In this document: piece by piece, positions 48,626-57,576 of the stretch | How the letters are laid out: each line of letters starts with the position of its first letter | How positions within the stretch are numbered: position 1 is the first letter of the stretch | Source: Spirochaetaceae bacterium | GTDB lineage: Bacteria; Spirochaetota; Spirochaetia; SZUA-6; Bin103 | Direction of reading: 5' to 3' | Assembly: GCA_028821475.1 (NCBI GenBank) | Contig: JAPPGB010000054.1 | Span: forward strand, 1-64,000 | Length of the DNA stretch: 64,000 nucleotides | Notes under the pieces: model-generated | What the model was told of the DNA's origin: nothing | Database searches by the model: none | The model's input: only the letters and a program-made list of their open reading frames with translations | Program-made: the position numbers and the translations under genes

Positions 48626-49934
48626 CGCAACGCCGGGGAAGGAGCGCATCCTGGCGCGCGAGCTGGCCGGGCACACCGGCGCCGCGGTGCTGCTGCGCGG
48701 CTGGGTGCACCGCCAGCGCGACCTCGGCGGCGTCTGCTTCGTGCTGCTGCGCGACCGCTCCGGCATCTGCCAGGTGGTGTTCGACAGCGCACCCACCGAC
48801 GGCGCCGGCGCCCCGGTCACCCTGGAGTCGGTGGTGGAGATTGGCGGTGTGGTGGCCGCCAACGGCAAGGCGCCGGGCGGCTACGAGGTGAAGGCGCAGC
48901 GGCTGCAGGTCATCTCCGCGGCGGCCGGGGAGTTGCCTCTGGCGGTGAACCAGGACCCGTCGCAGCTCAGTCTCGACGCCATGCTCGAGCACCGCATGGT
49001 GAGCCTGCGCAACCCCAAGACGCTGGCCATCTTCCGGCTGCAGGCCGCCATCGTGCACCACTTCGCCGAGCACCTGCGCGGCGAGGGGTTCACGGAGATC
49101 AAGTCGTCCAAGCTGATCGGCAGCGGCACCGAGGGCGGCACCGGGCTGTTTGCCGTGGAGTACTTCGACCGCACCGTGTACCTGGCGCAATCGCCGCAGC
49201 TCTACAAGCAGGCGATGGTGGCGGCCGGGCTGGAGCAGGTGTTCGAGATCGGCATGGCCTACCGGGCGGAGAAGCACGATACGCCGCGCCACATCAATGA
49301 GTACGTGTCGCTGGACGTGGAGACGGCGTTCATCGATTCGGAGCACGACCTGATGGACCTGGAGCAGCGCCTGCTCGCGGGCATGTTCGCCGGCCTGGCG
49401 CGCGACTGCGCCGACGTGCTCGAGGCGTGGCAGGCCACGCTGCCGACCCCCGCCGAGGTGGCCGCGATCCCGCGGTTCAGCCACGACGAGGCGCGCGCCG
49501 CCGTCGCCGAGGCGACCGGACGGCGGGTGTACGACATCAATCCCGAGGGCGAGCGCGTGCTGTGCGACCAGGCTGCCGCCGAGCACGGCATCGGCGCGGC
49601 GTTCGTGTACGGCTACCCGCGCCGCAAGCGCCCCTTCTACACGTATCCCTCCGGCGGCAACCGGACCATGTCGTTCGACCTGCTGTTCCGCGGCCAGGAG
49701 ATCACCTCCGGCGGGCGGCGCATCAGCGATTACGCCACCCTGGTGGACAGCATGCGGCGCTTCGGCCTCGACCCGGAGGCGATGAGCGACTACCTGTCCG
49801 TGTTCCGCTACGGCTGCCCGCCGCACGGCGGCTTCGCGATCGGCCTCGAGCGGCTCACGCAGACCATTCTCGGGCTGGCCAGCGTCAAGCAGGCCTCCCT
49901 GTTTCCACGCGACCGCAAGCGCGTGCGCCCGTAG
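48618..49934 (+). CDS. aspS: Aspartyl-tRNA synthetase, archaeal type, probably nondiscriminating
   Basis: 438 residues, the length of archaeal-type AspRS, without the large GAD insert of the bacterial enzyme. The OB-fold has GWVHRQRDLGGVCFVLLRD. Class II motifs follow: FTEIKSSKLIGSGTEGG, YLAQSPQLYKQ, EIGMAYRAEKHDTPRH (motif 2) and GFAIGLERLTQTILG (motif 3). His31 and Pro86 fall where Deinococcus AspRS2, a nondiscriminating enzyme, has His28 and Pro77, and where discriminating archaeal enzymes differ. So it likely charges both tRNA(Asp) and tRNA(Asn) with Asp, and GatCAB, encoded just upstream and overlapping by 8 bp, amidates the latter. Confidence 0.94.
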   Translation: MASATPGKERILARELAGHTGAAVLLRGWVHRQRDLGGVCFVLLRDRSGICQVVFDSAPTDGAGAPVTLESVVEIGGVVAANGKAPGGYEVKAQRLQVISAAAGELPLAVNQDPSQLSLDAMLEHRMVSLRNPKTLAIFRLQAAIVHHFAEHLRGEGFTEIKSSKLIGSGTEGGTGLFAVEYFDRTVYLAQSPQLYKQAMVAAGLEQVFEIGMAYRAEKHDTPRHINEYVSLDVETAFIDSEHDLMDLEQRLLAGMFAGLARDCADVLEAWQATLPTPAEVAAIPRFSHDEARAAVAEATGRRVYDINPEGERVLCDQAAAEHGIGAAFVYGYPRRKRPFYTYPSGGNRTMSFDLLFRGQEITSGGRRISDYATLVDSMRRFGLDPEAMSDYLSVFRYGCPPHGGFAIGLERLTQTILGLASVKQASLFPRDRKRVRP

Positions 49935-49971
49935 CCGGGCAGCAGCTCGCGTCAACGCCGCAGGGAGCGCT

Positions 49972-50658
49972 TCAGGAGGCGAGGTAGGCGCGCACCGCGC
50001 TTGGATGGGGTGCCAGGCGGGCGGCGCCGGCCGCCAGCAGCGCGCGCGGACTGCGATAGCCCCAGGTGGCGCCCGCCGGCCAGGCGCCGGCGCGGCGGGC
50101 GGCGAGCATGTCGGTGTCGCCGTCACCCACCACGAGCACGCGCCAGGGGGCGACGCGCAGCGCCCGGCACAGTTCCAGGATGCCGGCCGGGTCCGGCTTG
50201 GCGGGGCGCGGCGGCTGCAGCCCCAGGATCGCCCGGAACGGCACACCCGGAAACGCGCCCCGCACCACGTGCACGGTCTCCGGGTGCAGCTTGTTGGACA
50301 GCACCGCCATCGGGACGCGCCGGCGGGTCAGGTCGGCGAGGAGTGCGCGCACGCCGGGGTAGGGCCGCGTGGTGCGCAGCGCGTTGCGGCGATAGTGGGC
50401 GCGCATCATGGCGCCGGCGGTCGCCACCAGGCGCTCACTGCGGCGGTCGGGATCGATGGCGCCGGCCACCATCACCTCCACGCCGCCGCCGATCAGCGGC
50501 AGGTAGAACGGCAGCGGGTGGACCGGCTCGCCGAGCGCGCGCAGGGTGGCGTTCATGGCGGCTGCCAAGTCGGGCAGCGAATCGACCAGCGTGCCGTCCA
50601 GGTCGAAGATGGCGGCGGCGAAGCGGGAAGCGCGGCTGCGGTGCAAGACGCCGCGCAT
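49972..50658 (-). CDS. gph: HAD-family phosphatase (phosphoglycolate phosphatase-like)
   Basis: 228 residues. AAIFDLDGTLVDSLPDLAAAM is motif I with both Asp. The cap is helical. VPMAVLSNK is motif II, PPRPAKPDP contains the motif III Lys, and VLVVGDGDTDMLAARRAG is motif IV. It fits the Gph/PGP subgroup. An extra C-terminal part (LLAAGAARLAPHPSAVRAYLA) is normal. It faces aspS tail to tail across 37 bp. The role would be clearing 2-phosphoglycolate from DNA repair or a similar phosphomonoester; subgroup assignment is tentative. Confidence 0.85.
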   Translation of the reverse strand: MRGVLHRSRASRFAAAIFDLDGTLVDSLPDLAAAMNATLRALGEPVHPLPFYLPLIGGGVEVMVAGAIDPDRRSERLVATAGAMMRAHYRRNALRTTRPYPGVRALLADLTRRRVPMAVLSNKLHPETVHVVRGAFPGVPFRAILGLQPPRPAKPDPAGILELCRALRVAPWRVLVVGDGDTDMLAARRAGAWPAGATWGYRSPRALLAAGAARLAPHPSAVRAYLAS

Positions 50659-50787
50659 CTTACGCGGCCGGGATTGCCTGTGCCAGAGCGGCGCCGCCGG
50701 AGCGCGGGGACCGGCGCGGCCGGTCAGGATAAGGTATTCGCCGCGGGTCGCCGGACGGCGTCGTCGCCGACACGCACGGCGTTCGGG

Positions 50788-51609
50788 TCAGGGCGCAAAG
50801 GCGTCCGCCACGGGCGTGATCAGTACGGTCCCGTCGTCGCCGACCTGCACGGCTTGCGCGGCGCCGCTGTCGTGAATCAGCAGGTGATAGCCGGCCGGCA
50901 ACTGTATCGTGAAGGCGGTTTGGCCATCGCTGTGCAGCGGGGCCGCCCAAGGATCCCACCACGCCCAGCGCCCGGCCGGCAGCGTCAGGCGGACCGTGTG
51001 CTTCGGGCGCGGGCGAATTGCCGAGACGCTCATCTCGCCGGCCTGCAGCGCGGCCAGGATGGCGCTGCGATCAAGTGCCCACGGGTCGGCGCCGGCGCGC
51101 ACGCCCAGTTCCCGATCCAGGCGTTCGATGTTGAGCAGCCACGGGTTCGCTCCGCCGCGCCACAGGTCCAGGATCAGCGTAGCCAGCACGCCGCCCTCCC
51201 AGGTGACCCGCAACTCGCCGCCGGCGTCGACGTGGAGCGGTACGACGCCGCCGGCGGGCCGCAGCCGCAGTGCGGGAGGTAGCACACTGCGGCCGCTGGC
51301 GCCCGCCGGCCCTACTACCACCGGTTCGGCGACAACCACGGTGGCGGTGTGGCGGCCGACCGGGAGCACGGCGACGGATCCCGGAAGCGCGTCGGGCAGC
51401 CGCTGCTCGGCGCCGTCGCGGGCGTCCACGGCGGTGAGCCGCAGGATGATCGCGAAGTGCCGCCACCCCGCGGGCAGTTCGGGGAGGTAAACTTCCCGCG
51501 GTCCGGGGAACAGGTTGCAGCCGCACAGCGACATCAGGGCCATCGCCGCGGTAGCGCCGGCAGCCGCGCGTCGCCACGCGCAGGATCCGGGTGTCCGCCA
51601 TCGTGTCAC
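50788..51609 (-). CDS. Putative lipoprotein of unknown function
   Basis: 273 residues with a GTG start. An Arg-containing N-region, a hydrophobic stretch (residues ~15-28) and L28-C-G-C31 form a lipoprotein signal, so the mature protein starts at Cys31 and is membrane-anchored. The mature sequence is rich in beta-strand patterns (VAVLPVGRHTATVVVAEPVVV, FTIQLPAGYHLLIHD) and Trp (WAWWDPWAAP). It recalls surface or periplasmic carbohydrate-associated lipoproteins, but I recognise no domain. It lies on the reverse strand between the HAD and DAHP-synthase fusion genes, about 100 bp from the latter's stop, and may be co-transcribed with it. Confidence 0.65.
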   Translation of the reverse strand: MTRWRTPGSCAWRRAAAGATAAMALMSLCGCNLFPGPREVYLPELPAGWRHFAIILRLTAVDARDGAEQRLPDALPGSVAVLPVGRHTATVVVAEPVVVGPAGASGRSVLPPALRLRPAGGVVPLHVDAGGELRVTWEGGVLATLILDLWRGGANPWLLNIERLDRELGVRAGADPWALDRSAILAALQAGEMSVSAIRPRPKHTVRLTLPAGRWAWWDPWAAPLHSDGQTAFTIQLPAGYHLLIHDSGAAQAVQVGDDGTVLITPVADAFAP

Positions 51610-51708
51610 GCCAGGTACAATGGCCTGCGCTCCGTGGCGCTTCCCGCGGCGCCCGGACCGCCGGCCGACAAGGCGCGCGGGGTGCCGGCGGGATGGTTGC
51701 GACTTGGC

Positions 51709-53610
51709 TCAGCGGCCCTTGTTGGAGTGATACAGGCCGAGGAGCCGGTAGCTGGCGGCGGCCGCCTGGACCTGCTCCATGGCGCGGTCGAACAAGGCGC
51801 GTTCGGCGGGCACGTCCAGGTCGACGTAGAACATGTACTCCCAGGGGCTGCCGGGAATGGGCCGCGACTCCAGCTTCTTCATGTTGAGGTTGTTGTCCGC
51901 GAGCACCTGCAGGACCTGGAACAGGCTGCCGGGCTCGTCGCGTGCCGAGAACACGATCGACGCGCGCGTGGGATCGGGAACCTCCGCCTGACCGGCGCGC
52001 GCCAGGGCCACGAACCGGGTGTAGTTCCGGATGTTGGTCTCCACGCCTTCGGCCAGGATCTCCATACCGTGCTCGCGCGCCGCGGCGGCGCCGGCAAGCG
52101 CCGCCTGCGTAACGTCGCCGCCCCGCGCCACCTCCGCCACCGCGCCCGCGGTGTCGTAGAACGGCACTTCCTCCCACTCCGGGAACCCGGCCAGGAACCG
52201 GGCGCACTGCGCCAGTCCCTGCGGATGAGACAGCACGCGCCGGATGCGCGCGGTGGAGGAACCGGGCGGCGCGATCAGGCACCACCGGATGCGGATGGTG
52301 ATCTCGCCGACGATGTGCACGTCGGGGTACTGCATCAGCAGGTCATAGTTCTGGTGGATCGAGCCGGTCAGGGAGTTTTCCACCGGCAGCACGCCGAAGT
52401 CGACCGAGCCGTCGAGCACCATCCGGAACACGTCCTGGAACTCGCGGCCCGGTACCGGGCGCGGGTCGGAGAAGTACTGGTAGATCGCGTTCTCGCTGTG
52501 CGCGCCGCGCTCGCCCTGGAATGCCACGCTGACCGCGTCCGTCTCCGTGTCCGGCGCGGACACCGCGCGCTGCCGCGGCCGGTCGGTGCGCGGCAACCGC
52601 AGCACCTCCTTGCCGAGTACCGGCGCCAGCCGCTCGATGTCGCGCATCAGCTTTTCGAACTGGCCGGGGTAGAGCGACTGCGGGCCGTCGGAGCGCGCCG
52701 TGTCGGGATCCGGGTGCACTTCCACCAGGATGCCGTCGGCGCCGGCCGCCACGCCGGCGAGTGCCATCGGCTGCACCTGGTCGCGGCGCCCGGTGCCGTG
52801 GCTCGGATCGACCAGCATCGGCAGGTGGCTGAGCTTCTTGACCACCGGGATGGCGGACAGGTCGAGGGTGTTGCGGGTGTAGGTCTCGAACGTACGGATG
52901 CCGCGTTCGCACAGGATCACCGAGTCGGTGCCGTGCGCCATCAGGTACTCCGCCGACATCAGCAGGTCCTCGATGGTGGCGGCGAGACCGCGCTTCAGCA
53001 GCACCGGCTTGCCGAGTGCGCCGACCCGCTTGAGCAGTTCGAAGTTCTGCATGTTGCGCGCGCCGACCTGCAGCACGTCCACGCAATCGGCGAGCATGGG
53101 CAGGTACTCCGCCGCAACCACCTCGGAAAAGATCGGCATGCCGTAGCGCTCGCCCGCTTCCTTGAGCAACTCGACGCCGGGCTTGCCGAGGCCTTGGAAC
53201 GAGTACGGCGAGGTGCGCGGCTTGAAGGCGCCGCCGCGCAGCGCAACGGCGCCCGACTCCCTGAGCTGTGCCGCGACCTCGAAGATCTGCTCGCGCGACT
53301 CCACCGCGCACGGGCCGGCGACCACGGCCAGGCGCCCGCCGCCGATCTTGATCGGACCGACGGCAATTTCGGTTTCGGTGCCCTTGAATTCGCGCGACGC
53401 CAGCTTGTAGGGCTGATTGAGGGGGATCACCTGCGCCACGCCCGGCAACCCTTCAATCCGGCGCTGGTCGAGTGGGTCGCCGCCAACCGCCCCGAGGATC
53501 GGCTCTCCGTCCTGAAGCAGCTCGCGGATTTGGTACCGGTGCCCGGTGAGGAACTCGCGCACCGCCCGCTTGTGCTGCGCGCTGATGCCGCGATCGAGAA
53601 CGACGACCAT
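51709..53610 (-). CDS. aroF/pheA: DAHP synthase / prephenate dehydratase fusion with ACT domain
   Basis: 633 residues. 1-70: ferredoxin-like regulatory part ([16 protein letters not shown]). ~70-340: class I-beta DAHP synthase, with [42 protein letters not shown] and [11 protein letters not shown]. ~356-540: prephenate dehydratase, starting [15 protein letters not shown] and containing NIRNYTRF with the catalytic T-R-F. ~549-633: ACT domain with EPGSLFQVL and KLESRP, the Phe-binding GALV/ESRP-like motifs. So the first shikimate-pathway step and the Phe-specific step are in one chain, with a Phe sensor at the end that could control both. No chorismate mutase domain is seen. Confidence 0.93.
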   Translation of the reverse strand: MVVVLDRGISAQHKRAVREFLTGHRYQIRELLQDGEPILGAVGGDPLDQRRIEGLPGVAQVIPLNQPYKLASREFKGTETEIAVGPIKIGGGRLAVVAGPCAVESREQIFEVAAQLRESGAVALRGGAFKPRTSPYSFQGLGKPGVELLKEAGERYGMPIFSEVVAAEYLPMLADCVDVLQVGARNMQNFELLKRVGALGKPVLLKRGLAATIEDLLMSAEYLMAHGTDSVILCERGIRTFETYTRNTLDLSAIPVVKKLSHLPMLVDPSHGTGRRDQVQPMALAGVAAGADGILVEVHPDPDTARSDGPQSLYPGQFEKLMRDIERLAPVLGKEVLRLPRTDRPRQRAVSAPDTETDAVSVAFQGERGAHSENAIYQYFSDPRPVPGREFQDVFRMVLDGSVDFGVLPVENSLTGSIHQNYDLLMQYPDVHIVGEITIRIRWCLIAPPGSSTARIRRVLSHPQGLAQCARFLAGFPEWEEVPFYDTAGAVAEVARGGDVTQAALAGAAAAREHGMEILAEGVETNIRNYTRFVALARAGQAEVPDPTRASIVFSARDEPGSLFQVLQVLADNNLNMKKLESRPIPGSPWEYMFYVDLDVPAERALFDRAMEQVQAAAASYRLLGLYHSNKGR

Positions 53611-53652
53611 GGCAGACACTATGGAGACCGCTTTTCCCGTGTCAAGACGCCC

Positions 53653-53684
53653 GCCGGAGTGCCGGAGTGCCGGGGTGCCGGAGT
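53653..53684 (+). repeat. 8-bp tandem repeat, four copies, upstream of the DAHP-synthase fusion
   Basis: GCCGGAGT at 53653-53660, 53661-53668, a variant at 53669-53676, and again at 53677-53684. It lies between the divergent fusion and HD-protein genes, where both promoters should be. Confidence 0.7.
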
Positions 53685-53765
53685 GCCCCTGCGCCGTGCA
53701 GGCGGTGGTGCGCGAAAGCGGCGCCGCCGATGCGTTCAGGCGCGGATCGCGGTACACTTGGTGGC

Positions 53766-54314
53766 GTGCGCAAGCTGATTGTTCAATATGTCAAGGATCT
53801 GACCGCGGGGCGGCTGGCGTCCGGTTTCGAGCACTCCTACCGGGTGTACCACCTGGCGCGCGAGATCGGCGAGGGAGAGCGGTACGACGACGACGTGCTG
53901 CACGCGGCGTGTTTTCTGCACAACGTCGAGATCCCCGCCCGGCGGCTGGCCGAGGCCGCCGAGAAGGCGGAGTTGATCTTGTCCGAGACCGGGTTCCCGC
54001 CGGACCGCACCCAGTTGGTGATTCAGGCGATTCGCCAGCACCGCCCAGGCAGCCGGCCCACCACCGTCGAAGGCAAGCTTCTGTACGATGCCAATCTGCT
54101 CGACACCACCGGCGCCATCGGGTTCGCGCGGCTCGCCATCGGCGCCTTCTTCTGGCACCACTACAAGACCATGCAGGAGGTGCTGGATCTGCTGCGCGAG
54201 CGGCTCGGCCACGCCGACAGCTTCCACTTCGAACGTGCGCGCCGGATGGCGGCGCCCAAGGTGGCGTTCATGCGCGAGGCGATTGCCCAACTGGAGGCGG
54301 AGTTGGACCTGTAG
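53766..54314 (+). CDS. HD-superfamily protein with a substituted metal ligand
   Basis: 182 residues with a GTG start (RKLIVQYVKDLTAG). The helical pattern FEHSYRVYHLAREIG, then DDDVLHAACFLHNVEIPARRL, then YDANLLDTTGAIG resembles the H...HD...D arrangement of HD phosphohydrolases, with HSYRVYHLA as first His and DANLLD as last Asp. At the central H-D doublet the sequence reads H-N, so the classic metal ligand Asp is replaced by Asn. Either another Asp fills in or the protein is a nucleotide-binding non-enzyme. The gene is convergent with radC. Confidence 0.7.
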   Translation: MRKLIVQYVKDLTAGRLASGFEHSYRVYHLAREIGEGERYDDDVLHAACFLHNVEIPARRLAEAAEKAELILSETGFPPDRTQLVIQAIRQHRPGSRPTTVEGKLLYDANLLDTTGAIGFARLAIGAFFWHHYKTMQEVLDLLRERLGHADSFHFERARRMAAPKVAFMREAIAQLEAELDL

Positions 54315-54335
54315 CGCGCGGCCGCCGGGTGCCGG

Positions 54336-55190
54336 TCAATTCGGCAGGTCCGGGTCGAAGCCGAGGCCGCGGCGTTTCATGCTCACGAAGCCGGCGGCGG
54401 CGATCACCACGTGGTCGTGCAGGCAAATGTCCATCGTTTCGGCACTGCGCGCCAGTCGGCGGGTGACGCGGATGTCATCGGCGCTGGGACAGGGATCGCC
54501 GGAGGGATGGTTGTGTGCCACGACGATGTTGGGGCAATTGTCCTTGATCGCCGGCCGGAGCACTTCGGCAATCCGCACCGACGCCGAATTGACCGTGCCT
54601 TGGTACACCTCGTGCACGCGCAGCAGCTCCTGCTTGGTGTTGAGCAGCAGTACGTACAGTTTCTCCTGCGCCAGCGGCGCGAGATCGGCGCGCAGCAGAA
54701 GGTCGACATCTTCGGGCGTGCTGATCAGCGGCCGGTCCGCGGGTCCGAGCGAGGCTGAGCGCCGCCCCAGCTCCAGCGCGGCCAGAATCTGGCACGCCTT
54801 GGTCTCGCTGATCCCGCGCAGCGAGCACAGCTCCGCCACCGAAGCGTGCGCCAGGCCGCGCAGGCCGCCAAAATCGGCGAGCAACCGTGCCGACAGCTGC
54901 AGCACGTTGGCGCCCGCCGATCCGGAACGCAGCAGGACCGCGATCAACTCGGCGTTGGACAGAATTCGCGCACCGGCCGCCAGCAGCCGTTCACGCGGGC
55001 GTTCGGCAGGCGGCAGGTCGCGCACGTCCGCGTGGTAGTTGACCTCCCGGTAACGGATCGACTCGCCCGGTTCTGTTTCGCGGCGCACCGGTACGGCGCC
55101 GGGCAAGGATGGCGGCGCCTGCGGTGCGATGACTGGTGCGGGGTGCGGCACGCGAATGCGTGGCAGGCCATTGCTGGTTGAGGTATCCAT
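54336..55190 (-). CDS. radC: RadC/JAB-type DNA repair protein
   Basis: 284 residues from the ATG at 55190. Residues 1-65 are a Pro-rich low-complexity extension. RYREVNYHADVRDLPPAERPRERLLA then begins the RadC family region: AELIAVLLRSGSAG, a helix-hairpin-helix (LCSLRGISETKACQILAALELG) and the MPN/JAMM domain with IVVAHNHPSGDPCPSADD (metal H-x-H...D). The H-x-H and Asp residues are intact. RadC was linked to repair, but its actual role is unsettled. No mobile element, a common RadC context, is adjacent. Confidence 0.95.
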   Translation of the reverse strand: MDTSTSNGLPRIRVPHPAPVIAPQAPPSLPGAVPVRRETEPGESIRYREVNYHADVRDLPPAERPRERLLAAGARILSNAELIAVLLRSGSAGANVLQLSARLLADFGGLRGLAHASVAELCSLRGISETKACQILAALELGRRSASLGPADRPLISTPEDVDLLLRADLAPLAQEKLYVLLLNTKQELLRVHEVYQGTVNSASVRIAEVLRPAIKDNCPNIVVAHNHPSGDPCPSADDIRVTRRLARSAETMDICLHDHVVIAAAGFVSMKRRGLGFDPDLPN

Positions 55191-55376
55191 GTCACTGACA
55201 ATGGCGCGCCGTGGCCTGGCGCTTTTGCGCGCCGCGTCCGGCGCGCGCGGCGTTCGTGGGCGCTTGACATCGACTGGCACCCTCTTGCCACTATCGGGCC
55301 ACCCCGCCCGGCTGCACCGGGGCGGCCATGCCGCCTTTCGGTTGCCGCCACGCCGGCAAGGAGACCAAGCGCCGCT

Positions 55377-56432
55377 ATGGAAGCATGGCTGACCGGACTG
55401 GCTCAGCAACTACCGCTCCCCGCCCTGTTTGCGATCATCGCGGGATCGATCCTGGTGCTGGTCAAGGGCGCGGACCTGCTGGTCGACCAGGCGGTGGCGC
55501 TGTCGCTGCGCTGGGGGGTACCCACCATGCTGATCGGCGCCACCATCGTCAGCATCGGCACCACCCTGCCGGAGGCTTCGGTCAGCGTGTTCGCGGCGCT
55601 GCAGGGCGCCCCCGGCCTGGCGCTCGGCAACGCGGTCGGCTCCATTATCGCCGACACCGGGCTGATCCTCGGTCTGGCCATCCTGATCGGGCGGGTGCCG
55701 GTCGAACGGCGGCTGGTGAGCCGGCAGAGCTGGATCCAGGTGGCGAGCGCGCTGTTGCTGGTGGCGGCGTGCGTACCCTACCTTGCGTTGCGCGCCACCT
55801 TCAGCGCCGGCGGACGGCTGCCGCAACTGGTCGGGGTCGCCTTCCTGGTGCTGCTTGCGCTCTACCTGTGGCGCTCCATCGCCTGGTCGAAGGACGCACC
55901 GGCGCCCGGCGCGGAGGAGGCCGAGGCGCATGCCGGCGGCGCCAACGAGAACACGCTGCCGGCGCTGCTGAAGCTGGCGGCGGGCCTGGCGATGGTGGTG
56001 GTCGGGTCGCGCCTGCTGATTCCGGCCGTGGAGGAGACCGCGCTGCGCCTGCACATACCGGACGCCATCATCGCCGCCACGCTGGTCGCGTTCGGCACCT
56101 CGCTGCCGGAGCTGGTCACCTCGGTCACGGCGGTGCGCAAGGGGCACGGCGCCCTGGCGATCGGCAACGTGCTCGGCGCCGACGTGCTGAACGTGCTGTT
56201 CGTGAGCGGCGCCGCCGCTGCCGCCACCCGCGGCGGGCTGGAGGTGCCGCCGCAGTTCTTCTTCCTGTTCTTCCCGTCGATGCTGTTCGTGGTGCTGGTG
56301 CTGCGCGTCGGGGTGAGCCGCGCCGAGGGCGAGTTCAGCAAGGGCTTCGGGGTCGTGCTGCTGGCCGCCTACCTGATCACCGTAGTGCTCGGCTACGTGG
56401 TCCCCGGCGCCCCCCGCGACCCACACGGCTGA
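55377..56432 (+). CDS. Calcium/sodium antiporter, CaCA family (YrbG-like)
   Basis: 351 residues with about ten membrane helices. The two inverted alpha-repeats are clear: GTTLPEASVSVFAALQGAPG with GNAVGSIIADTG (about residues 60-95), and GTSLPELVTSVTAVRKGHGA with GNVLGADVLN (about 240-275). The conserved Glu in both GT[TS]LPE motifs are the ion-binding residues. A hydrophilic loop rich in Ala/Glu (residues ~180-200) joins the halves. It exports Ca2+ in exchange for Na+ or H+. The gene stands alone, with a strong hairpin about 130 bp downstream. Confidence 0.94.
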   Translation: MEAWLTGLAQQLPLPALFAIIAGSILVLVKGADLLVDQAVALSLRWGVPTMLIGATIVSIGTTLPEASVSVFAALQGAPGLALGNAVGSIIADTGLILGLAILIGRVPVERRLVSRQSWIQVASALLLVAACVPYLALRATFSAGGRLPQLVGVAFLVLLALYLWRSIAWSKDAPAPGAEEAEAHAGGANENTLPALLKLAAGLAMVVVGSRLLIPAVEETALRLHIPDAIIAATLVAFGTSLPELVTSVTAVRKGHGALAIGNVLGADVLNVLFVSGAAAAATRGGLEVPPQFFFLFFPSMLFVVLVLRVGVSRAEGEFSKGFGVVLLAAYLITVVLGYVVPGAPRDPHG

Positions 56433-56560
56433 TCACCGCCGCAGGTGTTGCGGGAGATCTGGCGACCCATCAGAACATTCGTCGGTGGGGTACTTGCATG
56501 CCGGCGACACATATAGTAGACTTCGACCAGTTACCCGCCGGCAGCGTGCTGTCGGCTCAG

Positions 56561-56589
56561 GGGTCGCTCTTCGGAGCGACCCTTGCTAT
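56561..56589 (+). terminator. Perfect 9-bp hairpin with a TTCG tetraloop
   Basis: GGGTCGCTC (56561-56569), TTCG loop, GAGCGACCC (56574-56582), then TTGCTATTT. The C(UUCG)G loop is the ultrastable RNA type. The T-rich tail is short, so termination of the antiporter transcript is probable but not certain. It ends only 21 bp before the NYN-gene start. Confidence 0.6.
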
Positions 56590-56603
56590 TTCGGGGAGTA
56601 GCC

Positions 56604-57392
56604 TTGCAAGTCAGAGTCTACGTCTACGTCTACGTCTACGTCTACGGCTTCAATCTGTACTACGGCGCCGTCAAGCGTACGCCGTACAAGTGGCTTGATC
56701 TTGTCGGGTTGGCCCGTCAGTTGGTACCTGCGGGTTTTGTCGTGGACAAGCTGAAGTACTTCACGGCGCGCGTCTCTGGAGTATCGAACAAGAGAGCGCC
56801 GGCCCGTCAACAAGCTTTCTTGAGCGCACTTCAGACGTTACCAGAGGTAGAGATACACATGGGTAGCTTTCTGGCCAAAACGATTTGGCGTCCGCTCACT
56901 AACCTGCCGGTCGCCGGCAGAGCAATCCACGCACCGACGGTTGCTACCTTGCCCGCCGGGGACCACAGAGTCGTAGGTCGGCCTCGTCCACAGACGTTGC
57001 CGGTGAAGAGCTATCGGCAATCGAGTACGGGAAAGAAGAAACGTCGGATCACGCCGCCGCTTCCTGATGCAGTGATCGCCGAAGTCCACTCGATGGAAGA
57101 AAAGGGCTCTGACGTTAACCTGGCGGTACATCTGTTGAACGACGCTTGGAAGGGACTGTTCGACTACGCGGTAGTGATGTCGAACGACACCGACTTGGTT
57201 GAGCCAATTCGCATGGTTACGGTGGAACAACGCAAACCAGTCATGGTGGTGTGCCCGGGACGTTGGCCCATGGCGCCAAAGCTGAGGAACGTCGCCAGTC
57301 ATGTCCGTCACATCCGCGCAACAATGTTGAAGGCGGCACAGCTTCCCGCTCTCATTCCGGGAACCACCATCTCGAAGCCTCAAGGGTGGTAG
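56604..57392 (+). CDS. NYN-domain (PIN-like) ribonuclease-type protein with repeat-altered N-terminus
   Basis: 262 residues from a TTG that has GGGGAG six bases upstream. After QVR a run of Val-Tyr pairs leads into YGFNLYYGAVKRTPYKWLDL. The NYN family normally reads Y-[IV]-D-G-F-N-L-Y-Y there, so the first catalytic Asp is replaced by Tyr. The rest is intact: KGSDVNLAVHLLNDA and VVMSNDTDLVEPIRMV are the other acidic motifs, and VMVVCPG a core strand. NYN proteins are metal-dependent RNases. Codon use is AT-richer than the flanks, so gain by transfer is likely. No partner gene. Confidence 0.85.
   Translation: MQVRVYVYVYVYVYGFNLYYGAVKRTPYKWLDLVGLARQLVPAGFVVDKLKYFTARVSGVSNKRAPARQQAFLSALQTLPEVEIHMGSFLAKTIWRPLTNLPVAGRAIHAPTVATLPAGDHRVVGRPRPQTLPVKSYRQSSTGKKKRRITPPLPDAVIAEVHSMEEKGSDVNLAVHLLNDAWKGLFDYAVVMSNDTDLVEPIRMVTVEQRKPVMVVCPGRWPMAPKLRNVASHVRHIRATMLKAAQLPALIPGTTISKPQGW
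56616..56645 (+). repeat. Hexanucleotide repeat GTCTAC x5 at the start of the NYN gene
   Basis: Five exact GTCTAC units encode Val-Tyr pairs, directly before the GFNLYYG motif. Unit gain or loss would keep the frame but alters the strand that normally bears the catalytic Asp. Confidence 0.9.
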
Positions 57393-57576
57393 AGCGTCGA
57401 TATCGCAGAGTCGCAGCATCAGAACGACGTGCAGGTGGTACCTCGGTTGGTTGAGAGTTCCGTATAGCGCCGGTTGATTCTCCGCTCGCGCACGTCGACG
57501 TAAGCGATGGGTGGTTGTGGTAGCACTCGACAACCGCTGCGCCGCTGACGTAACTTGAACCTACCGAGCCACAGTC

